Shown: positions 50,351 to 60,443 of the stretch, in pieces | How positions within the stretch are numbered: the first letter of the stretch is position 1 | How the letters are laid out: every line of letters starts with the position of its first letter | Notes under the pieces: generated by a model | Seen by the model: only the letters and a program-made list of their open reading frames with translations | Database searches by the model: none | Told to the model about the DNA's origin: nothing | Translations under genes and position numbers: made by a program | Source: Azorinus chamasolen | Lineage: Eukaryota > Mollusca > Bivalvia > Cardiida > Solecurtidae | Direction of reading: 5' to 3' | Length of the DNA: 64,000 bases | Assembly (NCBI GenBank): GCA_963576725.1 | Contig: OY755241.1 | Coordinates: 56,420,484-56,484,483 of the forward strand

Positions 50351-50560
50351 GACCAATAAACCTCCTCTATTGCGACCACCAAAAAGGGGCATAATTCACA
50401 GTGGCTAAGGCAGGTGGTAGCTTAATGCAGGACGAAAGTTATGCAGAAAGCTCCTCTAGGAGCTTTCTGCATAACTGTCGTCCTACATTAAGCAACTACC
50501 TGCTTATGCAGACAGCCATGTTTGTTCATTAAGTGGTCACATTAGAGGGTTTTACTGTAT
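50351..50560. mobile_element. family D MITE
   Basis: AACCTCCTCTATTGCGACCA and CACATTAGAGGGTTTTACTG. The palindrome around AGAAAGCTCCTCTAGGAGCT is perfect near the centre. Confidence 0.88.
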
Positions 50561-50689
50561 ATGGTACAGAAATGAATGTGAAATTATATTTTCCTAACAG
50601 AGTATAATAGAAATGGAAATAGGTTTTTGACAGTGTCCGTTATTCTTTTTAAAGACAACGTGAATGGAAAAAATGTTTGTGACTCTTAC

Positions 50690-50893
50690 TTAACCGTTTA
50701 CTCCATGAATATGCATATAAGAAATAATGACATCATCAATATCAATTAGATTACTTATTAAGATAGTACGTGGCGACAAGAGGTTTCGGCCATGGCGGAA
50801 ACTGTAGAATCATATCTAAATTATATAATAAGCAAACAGAGCAGACCTGGGTCTACTCTGTTTGCAAAGGCGTGTTTATGGAGAAAGGGTTAA
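50690..50893 (-). mobile_element. family H MITE inside the minisatellite
   Basis: TTAACCGTTTACTCCATGAA start and TATGGAGAAAGGGTTAA end. The core has shrunk to CAAACAGAGCAGACCTGGGT, CTACTCTGTTTG, a short palindrome missing the whole centre. Confidence 0.9.
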
Positions 50894-50894
50894 G

Positions 50895-51700
50895 ATAACG
50901 GGGGCAGAATTAACTTTCTGAAAATATCTGTGGTTCTTACTAAAGGTAACAGGGGTGGGAAAATGTTTGTGACAATGTAGATGGCTCTTACTAAAGAAGC
51001 GGAGACGGGAGTAGGTTTTTGACAATGTCTGTGGTAATTAGCTTCTGACAGATATATGTGGTGTTTTTTGACAACTATCTGTAATCCTTACCCAAATAAT
51101 AACGGGTATGACCAAAATGTTTTGACAAATGTCTGAGGTCATCCCGAACAGACCAAAGATGTATGACAAATATCTGTTATCCTTACCTAAATATATCGGA
51201 TATGAGCAGGGGTTTCTAACAAATGTTTATGGTCCTTCCCTACATATAAGTGGTATGGCCAACATATCTGTTATCCTTACCTAAGGATAAGGGACACGAA
51301 CAAAGGTTTTTGAGAAATGTCTGTGGTCTTTAGATAAACATAACGGATATGAAAAACAGTTCGTGACAAGTGTCTATTACCCTTACCTAAAGATAACGGA
51401 TATTAACAAAGGTTTGTTAAATATGTCTGTGATCCTTACCTAAAGAAAACGGATATTAACAAAGGTTTGTTAAATATGACTATGATCCTTACCTAAAGAT
51501 AACGGATGTTAACAAAGGTTTGTTCAATATGTTTGTGATCCTTACCTAAAGATAACGGATATTAACAAAGGTTTGTTAAATATGACTATGATCCTTACCT
51601 AAAGATAACGGATGTTAACAAAGGTTTGTTCAATATGTTTGTGATCCTTACCTAAAGATAACGGATATTAACAGAGGTTTATGATAAATGTATGTGGACC
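50895..51700. repeat. minisatellite, unit about 57 bp, at least 10 copies
   Basis: CCTTACCTAAAGATAACGGA, TATTAACAAAGGTTTGTTAA, ATATGTCTGTGAT. Right-hand copies are nearly identical and form a two-unit higher-order pattern (ATATGACTATG alternating with ATATGTTTGTG). Left-hand copies are diverged. Confidence 0.9.
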
Positions 51701-51761
51701 AATCAGAATGCGTGTTACAAAAATGTTGCATTAGAATGTTCATTAGTCTACCATTATAATG

Positions 51762-52011
51762 TTAACCTTTTCCCTGTTCTAGGTTTATTTCAAATTTCAA
51801 TACCTACTGACTATTCATGGACAAAATAGTTATAATGAAATATGGAAAGTGGAACATTTTAGCCATTTCAGAAAGTAAAAAAACAGATATTTCAAATTCC
51901 ATTAACAAACAGAGCAGACCCTGATCAGACGGCCCCTCTAGGAGCCGTCTGATCTGGGTCTACTCTGTTTGAAAATGTGTGAAAACACGAATATATGAGT
52001 GAAAGGGTTAA
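51762..52011 (-). mobile_element. family A MITE, complete
   Basis: TTAACCTTTTCCCTGTTCTA start and GTGAAAGGGTTAA end. The core has GGCCCCTCTAGGAGCC at the centre. Confidence 0.92.
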
Positions 52012-52340
52012 ATTATTCAAAGAAAAAACTCAACAACAAACAAAATGGAAATCACGACAAGCGCAGCATCACGTGTAACATTTATTGCCATATATGACTT
52101 CACAACACATCTGAAAAGGTGGATAGGTGAAACATTTCTTTACACAAAGCTTGGAATGTTTAAACTAAACATAAAATACTCATGTCTACAGTTAAACCTC
52201 TTCTAAGCAACCATTCAAAATCATTTAAATTTTCTGTCTCTGGAAAAATGACATCTCAACTCTTATCTTATGGTGTAAAATTAATGACTGCTCAAATTTT
52301 GTACTGGTACAAGCTTGACTACTCACGATTCCAATAAGCT
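52012..52340. other. AT-rich stretch without gene
   Basis: No family member or exon seen. Confidence 0.35.
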
Positions 52341-52450
52341 CTTGGAAAACAATTGACCGAGTGTCAATAGCTTAGATCTTGGTGAGACGCCGAGTATTTC
52401 GGGATCTCCTCAGGATTAAAGCTGTTTGTAAGCGCGAGTCAGTTCGGGCA
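52340..52450. mobile_element. family G remnant
   Basis: CTCTTGGAAAACAATTGACC, then AATAGCTTAGATCTTGGTGA / TCTCCTCAGGATTAAAGCTG around GACGCCGAGTATTTCGGGATC. Confidence 0.6.
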
Positions 52451-52552
52451 TAGAGGGATAATGCATGGCAGAGGCTACACTGTAAGCTTCTTAAGGAATA
52501 TGGAGTCTTACTTATGTTTTGTATTGCACAACCATTCTGTAACATCTCGGTG

Positions 52553-53003
52553 CTCTAACCCTTTCCCCTGTTGAAAATTCAGGTCAGAAATAATGGCATC
52601 ATGAATATTTATTAGCTGAATATGTACACAGGATGTTTTGGCGTTGGTAGAAATTGTTTAACCCTTCGCTTGCTGAATTTTAAAACACATTTCTTATTCT
52701 TTACCCATGCCCTGTTGTATAATTACATATATATTCACTGTGTACAAGTATTTCGCTATGCAATCACTGCTGTGGAGTGCACTGGTTGCACAATCAATTT
52801 GTAAATAGTGCAGACCCAGATGAGACAGCTCCTGCAGGAGCTGTCTCATCTGGGTCTTCACTATTTACAGGTAGGTATATTGACGTGAATAGCAAGCGAA
52901 GGGTTAATAATACTTGTGTTGGCAAACAGAGCAGACCCTGATAGGAGCCGTCTGATTTGGGTTTACTCTGTTTGCAATGATGTTTTATGAAGGAAATGGT
53001 TAA
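52553..53003 (-). mobile_element. family H MITE hosting a B element
   Basis: CTAACCCTTTCCCCTGTTGA start, TTATGAAGGAAATGGTTAA end. The left body breaks off at GGTAGAAATTG and resumes at TAATACTTGTGTTGGCAAAC after the B element. The core is shortened (CAGACCCTGATAGGAGCCGT). Confidence 0.85.
52658..52907 (-). mobile_element. family B MITE nested in an H element
   Basis: TTAACCCTTCGCTTGCTGAA start and AGCAAGCGAAGGGTTAA end, with a perfect TTAA at both sides, read as the target-site duplication. The core palindrome around CAGCTCCTGCAGGAGCTG is intact. Confidence 0.93.
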
Positions 53004-53252
53004 CTCTTAACATTTTAGATACTCCATTCAACGCCCTTACAAACACAGTAGACAGAACCCAGACGGCTTCAGTAGGGGCTGTCGGATCAGTGTGTATTCT
53101 GTATATGGAAAAATATAGATCTTATTGTACATTTTTGCCATGGTTAAACATCCCTTTTATACAATTTATACAATTCAACTATAAAACAAAATAAGCCAAT
53201 AAATATTCATGCAACCATTTCTCCGTACATGAATATTCATGAGGTACAGGCG
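53003..53252 (+). mobile_element. family H MITE
   Basis: TTAACTCTTAACATTTTAGA start, degraded core AACCCAGACGGCTTCAGTAG, and CATGAATATTCATGAGGTAC at the right. Confidence 0.7.
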
Positions 53253-53274
53253 TAATTCACTTTCAGTGGCCGCT

Positions 53275-53564
53275 GTAACCCTTTCCTTTATATAAACGCC
53301 TTGTCACGCATTTGCAAACAGAGTAGACCCGGCTTACGCATTTGCAAACAGAGTACACCCATATCACACATTTGCAAACACAATAGACCCAGATCAGATG
53401 GCTGCAATTGGAGCCATCTGATCTGGGTCTAATCTGTTTGCTTATGGAATTATATAGATGTGGTTCTACAGTTTCTTCCTCGGAAAAAAACATTATAAAA
53501 AATCAGAAAATTAATAGTCATGATGTCATTATTTCTTACATGAATATTGGACAGGTAAATGATT
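53275..53564 (+). mobile_element. A/H element with a triplicated left arm
   Basis: AACCCTTTCCTTTATATAAA start. ACGCATTTGCAAACAGAGTA with GACCC is then repeated three times (53302, 53337, 53365 approx.) before the palindrome GATGGCTGCAATTGGAGCCATC. It ends GGACAGGTAAATGATTAA. Confidence 0.85.
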
Positions 53565-53581
53565 AAAAGATGTGCTTGTAC

Positions 53582-53812
53582 ATATATAAATGGAGAGATG
53601 TCAGAAAAATTAAAGTTCTTTAAATCGCCATTAGGTAAAGGGGAAATTCTCTTAGTGACCGCTTTAAAACAGGTTCTACTGCACTCATATAATTGGAAAT
53701 GTAATCAAATAATCTTAAAATTCTTCAAATCCCGTTAGATATAGGGGTACTTTTCTTCATGACTGATTTAAAAGAGGTTTTACGACACACATATAATTGG
53801 AGATGTCATAAA
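53582..53812. repeat. direct repeat, two units of about 120 bp
   Basis: ATATAATTGGA(A/G)ATGT...CTTCAAATC(C/G)C(G/C)TTAG...AGAGGTTTTAC in two diverged copies. Confidence 0.65.
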
Positions 53813-53813
53813 A

Positions 53814-53995
53814 TACAGTTGAACTTCGATATCTCGAACATCAAGGGACTATATAAATTATGTCGAGATAACGGAAGTTCGAGTTAGCCGATGTCTAATC
53901 TGGACAATTTCTTAAGTTCAAAGCTTAATGCAGGTCTACAGTAATGCTGAAAACTCCTGTTCGAGTTCGAGATATCGAAGTTAAACTGTATTTGA
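53814..53995. mobile_element. family F MITE, right hairpin arm lost
   Basis: TACAGTTGAACTTCGATATC and GAGATATCGAAGTTAAACTG ends, with AATGCTGAAAACTCCTG inside. Confidence 0.85.
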
Positions 53996-54140
53996 GTGTA
54001 TTCTTCAGTTTTGAGATTGAGAATGTATTGGTAAAAACAAATTCTTGTTGAGTTCGCTTACTTTAAACATATTTTGTTACTCATATTTTAACAGTTTTAG
54101 ATATATTGTTTTACAAACGACCACAGATTGATATATACGA

Positions 54141-54352
54141 ACAGTAGAACCTCGATATCTCCAACGGCCACTAAATTACATCAAGTATTCTGTGAAAGGC
54201 ATGTGGTTGCTGAAAGCAAGATGAAAGTAAAACAGAACGCTCCTATAAGAGCGTTCTGTTTTACTTTTACCTTGCTTTAAGCAGCCACCTGCCCTAATAT
54301 ACCAACTGATTAACACAATTAAGTGGCCGTTATAGAGAGGTTTTACTATAAT
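54141..54352. mobile_element. family E MITE
   Basis: ACAGTAGAACCTCGATATCT at left looks F-like. From AACGGCCACTAAATTACATC onward it is pure E, with palindrome AACAGAACGCTCCTATAAGA. The right end is TATAGAGAGGTTTTACTATA. The left tip may be a recombinant. Confidence 0.85.
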
Positions 54353-54457
54353 ACATGAATGTTCTTAACTTTCCATTGTGCATTTTTATAAAGACATGCG
54401 ACTGTTAGGTGCAGGTCGCAAATAATACACGAGCTTTTAGCATTACATTCACCCGCG

Positions 54458-54714
54458 TTAACTCTTTTGGCGCCAAATCTAAAAATGTCGTCTGCAATAA
54501 TAATTTCGTATTAAATATAATTCTGAACTAAATAATAAAGGTATATTAGTAAAACATTTTTAAAAAACAAAACAAACCCTGTATGCTTGGGCTAAAATAA
54601 TACAGAAAACAGTGTAGTCCCAGGTCAGATGCCGCCTTGAAAAGGCGGCATCTGACCTGGGACTGCACTGTTTTTAATGATGCCAACAGGCGATATTGGC
54701 GTCGAAAGAGTTAA
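54458..54714. mobile_element. family K hairpin MITE
   Basis: TTAACTCTTTTGGCGCCAAA start and GGCGTCGAAAGAGTTAA end. The core AAACAGTGTAGTCCCAGGTC / GACCTGGGACTGCACTGTTT encloses a perfect AGATGCCGCCTTGAAAAGGC stem. The second K copy is at 58842. Confidence 0.9.
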
Positions 54715-54903
54715 GCTGCAAGACTGAGAACGTTTCCAAGTTAGAAATAGGCTGACTTGAACACCCGTTACCATAGAAGCAGTTAGTATGGTCCCTTAAA
54801 GTTGGAGATACCGAGGATTTACTGTACATGGGCTGGACCACAAGTTCTGACAACATTAGAAATGTCCTCCCCGTAATACAATAAATTTGTAAACGTTGGC
54901 CGT

Positions 54904-55155
54904 TTAACCCTTTACCCAATAGCCTATTTCTAGTTTTGAAGACAGGTGACCACTTAAAGCAGGTTGAAAGTAAAGCAGAATGCGCCTTAATGCGCATTCT
55001 GCTTTACTTTCAGCCTGCTTTAAGCTACCACCTCCTAGAATATAGAAACTATGTATGATGCTATATGTTCATTATTTTAAAAATTGGAACTATTTTCTTC
55101 AGCGGAGGAATATATTAAACTCGCTTAAAGCCGCTTCTATCAGGTAAAGGGTTAA
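54904..55155. mobile_element. hybrid element: TTAA ends with a D/E-type core
   Basis: TTAACCCTTTACCCAATAGC start and ATCAGGTAAAGGGTTAA end, flanked by TTAA. The inner palindrome CACTTAAAGCAGGTTGAAAG, TAAAGCAGAATGCGCC and its complement follow the D/E pattern normally found with CAGT ends and TA flanks. Confidence 0.85.
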
Positions 55156-55677
55156 AAAATTAAACACATCAAACAGAAATACAAATGTATGAATATGTTG
55201 TGTTCGATGTACTCAATGACGTCTTTGGTGATGTGTTTCGTTACAGCTCAATCTACCGAGTGTACGGTTTTAATATATTTACAAATTCCAGTCTTTTGTC
55301 CTCAAATTCCTGCAATATTTTACCCTGTGCTTACAACAGAACCTTTAAATGAACAATGTAATGAATGTATATTGGTTTATCTAAAATTTTGTGACTGCTT
55401 AATGCATGACAAAAGTAAAGCAGAAAGCTCATACAGCGTATCTTTCAGCGTATCTTTTGTCCTGCAATAATATGCATTATTGTTATGTCTTAAAGCAGGT
55501 AATTGCTTACTGTTTTTCGGAAGTAGAGAAGCACATCTGCTTTTAAGCTACTTTCAGACACATAATTACACCTCTTTTGTTGGTAGCTATAAAGTGTTTT
55601 ACTATAATTAAATGACACACATATTACCCGCATCCGTGTATACGACGCACCCACAGGCGTTAATAAAATCGTATTTC
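55156..55677. other. D-like scraps, no gene
   Basis: ACTGCTTAATGCATGACAAA, AGTAAAGCAGAAAGCTC at 55395-55430 and TGTCTTAAAGCAGGTAATTG at 55476 are D/E arm fragments. The 93-aa frame 55189-55470 overlaps them and is not supported as a gene. Confidence 0.45.
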
Positions 55678-55875
55678 AGTAAAACCTCGCTTATCCGAAT
55701 ATAGACATAAATTCCATGATTAATTATTTCAGAAAGTATTGCTGCTTATGCAGGGTGAGCGGAAAGCAGAATATTTCTGAATGATTTTCACGCTGAATTA
55801 AGAAGCCATATGTCTACAAAGTTCTCAATTATTCTTCATTAAAAGTTCAAATTGGCGAGGTTTTGCTTATTGTCC
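55678..55875. mobile_element. divergent D-like MITE
   Basis: CAGTAAAACCTCGCTTATCC start and TTGGCGAGGTTTTGCTTATT end. The inner arms GCTTATGCAGGGTGAGCGGA / TTTTCACGCTGAATTAAGAA are weakly paired. Confidence 0.65.
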
Positions 55876-55997
55876 GCACTGAAGTGCTAAAAGTGGCGTG
55901 TCTTGTACATGAATATATTCTGTTTTGCTTTTCATTGATTCAGCAGATTGCCAATGTTTGTGGTATCTTGGTGCCAACTTTGGATACCACATAATCT

Positions 55998-56273
55998 TCA
56001 ATACATTCCCATGCCTTTGTCATCGGCATCCTTTTCGTAGCACTTCCGATCACAACGACAACTTTTGATCCACATGAAAGCAAACAATTTCCTGCTTCCA
56101 TCGCCGCACTGGAAGTCAATATGACGTGTCTTTTCTCGCCTAGGATAACAGCAGCGCGTGTTTTTGCAGTTCGTGCACACTTTGAAGTTCAGGTCATGCA
56201 CGCTGACACAGTCTGCATAACGTATGCGCTGTTTAAGTGGCAATCGGACTGTCGGCGTGCAACGCTTGCCATT
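55998..56273 (-). CDS. CCN-family protein, last exon: C-terminal cystine-knot domain
   Basis: Acceptor TTTTCAG at 56274-56280, phase 0, then 91 residues and TGA (56000-55998). It starts NGKRCTPTVRLPLKQRIRYA, continues DCVSVHDLNFKVCTNC, CCYPRREKTRHIDFQC, GDGSRKLFAF and ends KSCRCDRKCYEKDADD before GMGMY. The order of Cys residues (C...C..C....CC...C...C.C...C) and the CCxPxR, F.C.DG and C.C...C blocks match the CT domain of CTGF/CYR61/NOV proteins. That domain is secreted and binds heparin and matrix. It splices in phase with the TSP1 exon at 57646. The family call is secure; the orthologue is not resolvable. Confidence 0.88.
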   Translation of the reverse strand, partial: NGKRCTPTVRLPLKQRIRYADCVSVHDLNFKVCTNCKNTRCCYPRREKTRHIDFQCGDGSRKLFAFMWIKSCRCDRKCYEKDADDKGMGMY

Positions 56274-56828
56274 CTGAAAACAAAACTAGTATTTATTGGC
56301 ATGTTGCAGTCTATGAGACTCGCTACCAATAAAAATGAATTTGGGGTTTCGTCCATTTCGTAAATCGAATTATTCCATTCTTAAAAGAAAACACAAAAAA
56401 CAACCCAAGCAAAAAGATCATTTTATGGCTTTGGCATGTCGCAGATTATTAGACGCACTACCAGCACAAACAATTAGTGTTTTTTTACCATATTGTAACT
56501 GAATTATTCAAATTTAGCAGTTAAACAGTAATATAGAGTGCTGGTTAAAATAATATGCTCCCCTCTTGACCTACTTAGACACCTGGCTAAATTGAAGAAA
56601 CGGGGTGCCCCCAAAATAGAAACAAGAGGAGGATCGTGGTAATGTTTAGTAAACGGTTTAATAGAATCTTAATAGGATTTTTGTAGAACAAAGAAGGGTA
56701 GATGTGTGACACAACAAAGTCTATCAAACATCAAAAGGAAGTTCATATCATATTTTAAATATTGGTTGTTCAGGCGGTTCCTTGAGATGCATTTTACCAT
56801 TTGTTGAAGCAATCGAGAAGGAAGTATC
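56274..56828. other. intron of the CCN-like gene, repeat-poor
   Basis: Most of the last intron on the left side. No element is recognised. The ORFs here have no domain. Confidence 0.5.
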
Positions 56829-57053
56829 TTAACCCATTTGCTCCCAGTGGATTCTTCCATGTTTATATATTGGATTAGGTTATCCTTTATCTAAGGGGTC
56901 TCTGGTCTAAATTTTCATTTTTGTTTTGTTTTATATTGAATTTCCATATCAGCAAACTATAGACTCTGATCAGACGCCGCATTATTCGGCGTCTGATCAG
57001 TTTACACTGTTTGCCTACGTCCCATATATTGGATCGTGGGAGCAAATGGGTCA
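56829..57053 (+). mobile_element. family J MITE in the CCN intron
   Basis: TTAACCCATTTGCTCCCAGT start and GGGAGCAAATGGGTCAA end. The core AAACTATAGACTCTGATCAG / CTGATCAGTTTACACTGTTT encloses GACGCCGCATTATTCGGCGTC. It lies within the intron between the TSP1 and CT exons. Confidence 0.9.
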
Positions 57054-57286
57054 AAATGGCTCGCAAACTTGTGTTTGTGCCTAAAAGTAAATATGAGTAT
57101 CAACTTACTGAAAGAGAGAATGGACAAAATGACGGATCAAGCTGGTAGAGGAAATATTTCCGATAAAAAGACAGGGAGGAAAAATGCAGATGATAGAGAC
57201 AGGAAGAGCGAGTGTACATTCAAGAGTAGATCTGAATTCAAATGTGGCTATAGAGGTCCGCGAATATCCCCCCACACTCTGGGAAA

Positions 57287-57418
57287 ATTTAGAATTGTGT
57301 AGTTTTGAAACCAATCTGATAAATAGAGTATTTGCTGCTATGGAGCAAATGCTCTATTCGTCAAAATGATCTCAAATCATTAATTTTACAGATGCGACAA
57401 TATGAGGTATTGGGTTAA
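57287..57418 (-). mobile_element. family C MITE, truncated, in the CCN intron
   Basis: AAATTTAGAATTGTGTAGTT, core AGTATTTGCTGCTATGGAGC, end TGAGGTATTGGGTTAA. The left break point is the same as in 37414. Confidence 0.75.
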
Positions 57419-57645
57419 AGCTTACACGACAATACAGAATGTTTATCAAAGTCTACCCCCTTAGCTTTCCACTTTTATCCGATTTGGTCATGATAATGTT
57501 TTCACATTTCAGATTGATATTATGCATGTGCGTAAGTGTGCATCGATAGCTACACCCCTGTATACGTATAAACACCACTCTCAAACATGTCCTTTTAATG
57601 AAAATATTTATTCTGCAAAGGGTAAATTCAAACCACGTGTATTAC

Positions 57646-57836
57646 CTTTGGTCCCAGTGTAACGTTGCAGGGTCGAATGTAACACAACCTCAGCTCCTGT
57701 TTCTCTTCGCAATTCTCGTCGGTGACGGCCCTCGTTGAGATGCCGATGTTACATTCGGTCGAGCAGTGACTCCACTCGGTCTCGGACGGCTTGCAGTAGG
57801 GTTCTGTGTTCTGGTACGCACTTGGAGAGGATTTTT
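57646..57836 (-). CDS. CCN-family protein, exon with TSP1 domain
   Basis: Acceptor TGTTACAG, donor AAAG|GTAATA. 191 bp, entering in phase 1 and leaving in phase 0. It encodes SSPSAYQNTEPYCKPSETE followed by WSHCSTECNIGISTRAVT, DENCEEKQELRLCYIRPC and NVTLGPK. WS.CS..C..GISTR and RLC..RPC are the signature of the single thrombospondin type 1 repeat of CCN proteins, which binds integrins and matrix. The phase-0 junction with 55998-56273 gives GPK|NGKRC, as expected for the TSP1-CT linker. An extra Cys (PYCKP) lies in the linker before the domain. Confidence 0.88.
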
Positions 57837-57910
57837 CTGTAACATTTCATTACTTTCATTATCACATTTATATTAATATCGTTCTTGAGAGGTTTTACTG
57901 TATACTTCTT

Positions 57911-58160
57911 TTAACTCTTTCCTTCATATATACACCTTTTCACGAATTTACAAACAGAGTAGACCCTGATCAGACGGCTCCTGTAGGAGCCGTCTTATCA
58001 GGGTCTTCTCTGTTAGTTTATGAAATTATTTTAGATCTGAATATAAGGTTTTACAAATACCAACTCTTCAAGAGTAAATACACATTTATGAAAAATCAGC
58101 AAATGAATATTCATGATATCATTATTTCTTACATGAATATTCAAAACGGAACGTGATAAC
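57911..58160 (+). mobile_element. family H MITE
   Basis: TTAACTCTTTCCTTCATATA start. Core ACCCTGATCAGACGGCTCCT / AGGAGCCGTCTTATCAGGGT with no mismatch at the position that usually varies. Body CATGATATCATTATTTCTTA. The end is AACGGAACGTGATAA. Confidence 0.85.
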
Positions 58161-58249
58161 CGTTACAAAGGATAGTGTTTTACAATGCATGGCCCTACGC
58201 CGTTGTTTTAGAAGTTACCAAAATGTCAACTGAGATTGGCTATGCTTGA

Positions 58250-58458
58250 CATCCAGCATGCATATTTATAAGCTGAATGATAATGACATATATACGCAGG
58301 ATGTTTTGGAATTGGTAGAAACTGTAGAGTCAGATCTTTTATAATTTCATAAGCAAACAGAGCAGACCCTGATCAGACAGCTCCTACAAGAGTCGTCTGG
58401 TTTTGGTCTACTCTGTTTGCAAATGCGCGAAAAGCATTTATAGAAAGGAAATGGTTAA
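58250..58458 (-). mobile_element. family H MITE, left end worn
   Basis: CAGGATGTTTTGGAATTGGT, GTAGAGTCAGATCTTTTATA, core CAGACCCTGATCAGACAGCT, end GAAAGGAAATGGTTAA. It shares TTAA 58455-58458 with the next element. Confidence 0.8.
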
Positions 58459-58683
58459 CCCATTCCCTCATATTGACGACTTTTGACGACTCTGTAAAAG
58501 TCACTTTGTGAAACCATCGTGATAAATAGAGCATTTGCTCCTATAGGAGCAAATGCTCTATTTATCACATTGGTTTCAAACTACACAATTCTTAAGTTTT
58601 CCTTTCCTCTAGTTAATGCTCCTTTTCGGTAGATTTATTTAAAGAGGGTTGATCTAAAGATAGCCTATGAGGGAATGGGTTAA
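58455..58683 (+). mobile_element. family C MITE, complete
   Basis: TTAACCCATTCCCTCATATT start and TGAGGGAATGGGTTAA end. The palindrome (about 58510-58577) has one mismatch in its outer arm. Confidence 0.92.
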
Positions 58684-58841
58684 ATGTGATAAATAAATAA
58701 ACGTGTTTCAATTGTAATGACAATATATTCACAAAAGAACGAAAGCTTACTAATCCAGACCTTGGTAAATGTGGTACATGTACTATTTACAGTTTGATAT
58801 TGAATTTACATTTCATTCCATTTTTCATTCGAAATGAGTAC

Positions 58842-59085
58842 TTAACCCTTTCCGCGCCAAATTTCTAATTGTCGTCTGCAATCAACGTTTGTTAAATCAT
58901 TCAGTAAATATGAAATGAGATAAAGAAATGCAAATTTCAAAGGAATAAAGCACATATATAGAAATAAAGATTGAGACAAATAGTGAAGTCCCTGATGAGA
59001 CGCCGCCTTAAAAAGGCGGCGTCTGATCTAGGACTGCACTATTTGTCGAGGTGCATTTATGCGTCTGCGGCGGTGAAAGGGTTAA
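58842..59085. mobile_element. family K MITE, complete
   Basis: TTAACCCTTTCCGCGCCAAA start and CGGCGGTGAAAGGGTTAA end. The core CAAATAGTGAAGTCCCTGAT / GATCTAGGACTGCACTATTTG encloses GACGCCGCCTTAAAAAGGCG. Confidence 0.9.
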
Positions 59086-59179
59086 GCAATGAATAATGTA
59101 TCAATATTCATGGATATTCATTGTGTACATTTTCGTAAGTGTGCCTAACAAAGGAATGTATAGCCCCGAGGTTATAAAA

Positions 59180-59385
59180 CAGTTTGCTTGAGTCTGAGCT
59201 CATTCTCAAGCATCTGATTGGTCTGATACTTAAGAATGATATTAGTCTCAGACTCAGGACTTTAGAACCCCTTCTATATAGTTCCATAAGCGAACGAAGC
59301 AGACATTGGTGTAAAGGAGCTATCTACTCTTGGGGTCTACTCTGTTTGAAAACTCTTAAAAAGACATCTCTATGGCGTAAATGGT
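59180..59385. mobile_element. M palindrome followed by an A remnant
   Basis: GAGTCTGAGCTCATTCTCAA pairs with TTAAGAATGATATTAGTCTC at 59237. An A-type minus core remnant follows (ATAAGCGAACGAAGCAGACA ... GGGTCTACTCTGTTTG) with TAAATGGTTAA. Confidence 0.65.
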
Positions 59386-59469
59386 TAATCAATAACAGAA
59401 ATCGATAAACCGATAAACCGATTTTATACGTGACAGTTAAAACCAATGCATGTGCGCGATCGAATTCAA

Positions 59470-59668
59470 TTAACCCTTTCCTTCATATTGACCACTTTTG
59501 ACGACTATGTAAAAGTCACTTTGTGAAACCATTGTGATAAATAGAGCATTTGCTCCTATAGGAGCAAATGCTCTATTTATCACAATGGTTTCAAACTACA
59601 AAATTCTAAACTTGTCATTTTCTCTAGTTCATGCTCCTTTTCGGTAGATTTATTCAAAGAGGTTGGAA
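59470..59668 (+). mobile_element. family C MITE with a perfect 68-bp palindrome, 3' truncated
   Basis: TTAACCCTTTCCTTCATATT start. Palindrome 59525-59592 (GAAACCATTGTGATAAATAG and so on) is perfect over 68 bp. The body stops at TTCAAAGAGGTTGGA without the terminal TTAA. Confidence 0.9.
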
Positions 59669-59903
59669 CATCGATATTTATAAACTAAAAATCTTTTTTT
59701 TGCACAAACGTACGCTTCATCATATAGTTTGAGCTCCGAGCCGGGCTGGACAGATGGCGCGGTTGTTTACCGGAAGTAGATATTCGTCTCTGTTCAATAG
59801 TATCACATGTCCATTGTTTGCAACATTGGCCGGCAACTTTCATAAGCCGTGGTCGTCTGAAACATTAAAAAAAAGGTTAATTAAACATGCACTACACACC
59901 ATT

Positions 59904-60392
59904 CTGTCCATATACACTGAGATTGATATCAATTAATACATACTTTTCTGTCCATACACACTGAAATTGAAACACCTTTCCGTCCATAAACGCTAATATT
60001 GACACATCTTTCTGTTTATAATCGCTGAGACTGACACACCTTTCTGTCCATATACACCGAGATTGACACGCCTTTCTGTCCATATACATTGACACACCTT
60101 TATGTGTATATTTACTGAGATTGACACACCTTTCTGTCAATATGCACCACGAATTAACACAACTAAATTCTCTGTCCATATGCACTGAGATTGACACACC
60201 GTTTTGCCCATATACACTGAGAATTGACACATATATTTGTCCATATACACTGAGAATTAACACATATATTTGTCCATATACACTGAGAATTAACACATAT
60301 ATTTGTCCATATACACTGAGAATTGACACATATATTTGTCCATATACACTGAGAATGAACACATATATTTGTCCATATACACTGAGAGTGAT
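59904..60392. repeat. minisatellite, unit about 30 bp, about 16 copies
   Basis: TGTCCATATACACTGAGA(A)T and TGACACACCTTTC recur. The right-hand six copies form a homogeneous subtype (ATATATTTGTCCATATACAC). Because 30 is a multiple of three, a 156-codon frame stays open on the minus strand. It is not evidence of a gene. Confidence 0.92.
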
Positions 60393-60443
60393 GCCAAGTT
60401 TGATATTAGAATGCGTTCTGTTATTTTATTTGACATATTTCCA

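Noticed and set aside
59754..59936. ATG in CpG-richer sequence (MARLFTGSRYSS...) as a possible first exon
   Set aside because: Poor context at -3, runs into the minisatellite, and no donor or recognisable domain.
59892..60362. 156-codon minus-strand frame with VYGQIYV repeats
   Set aside because: It is the translation of a 30-bp minisatellite, and frames stay open because the unit is a multiple of three. The opposite strand is open as well.
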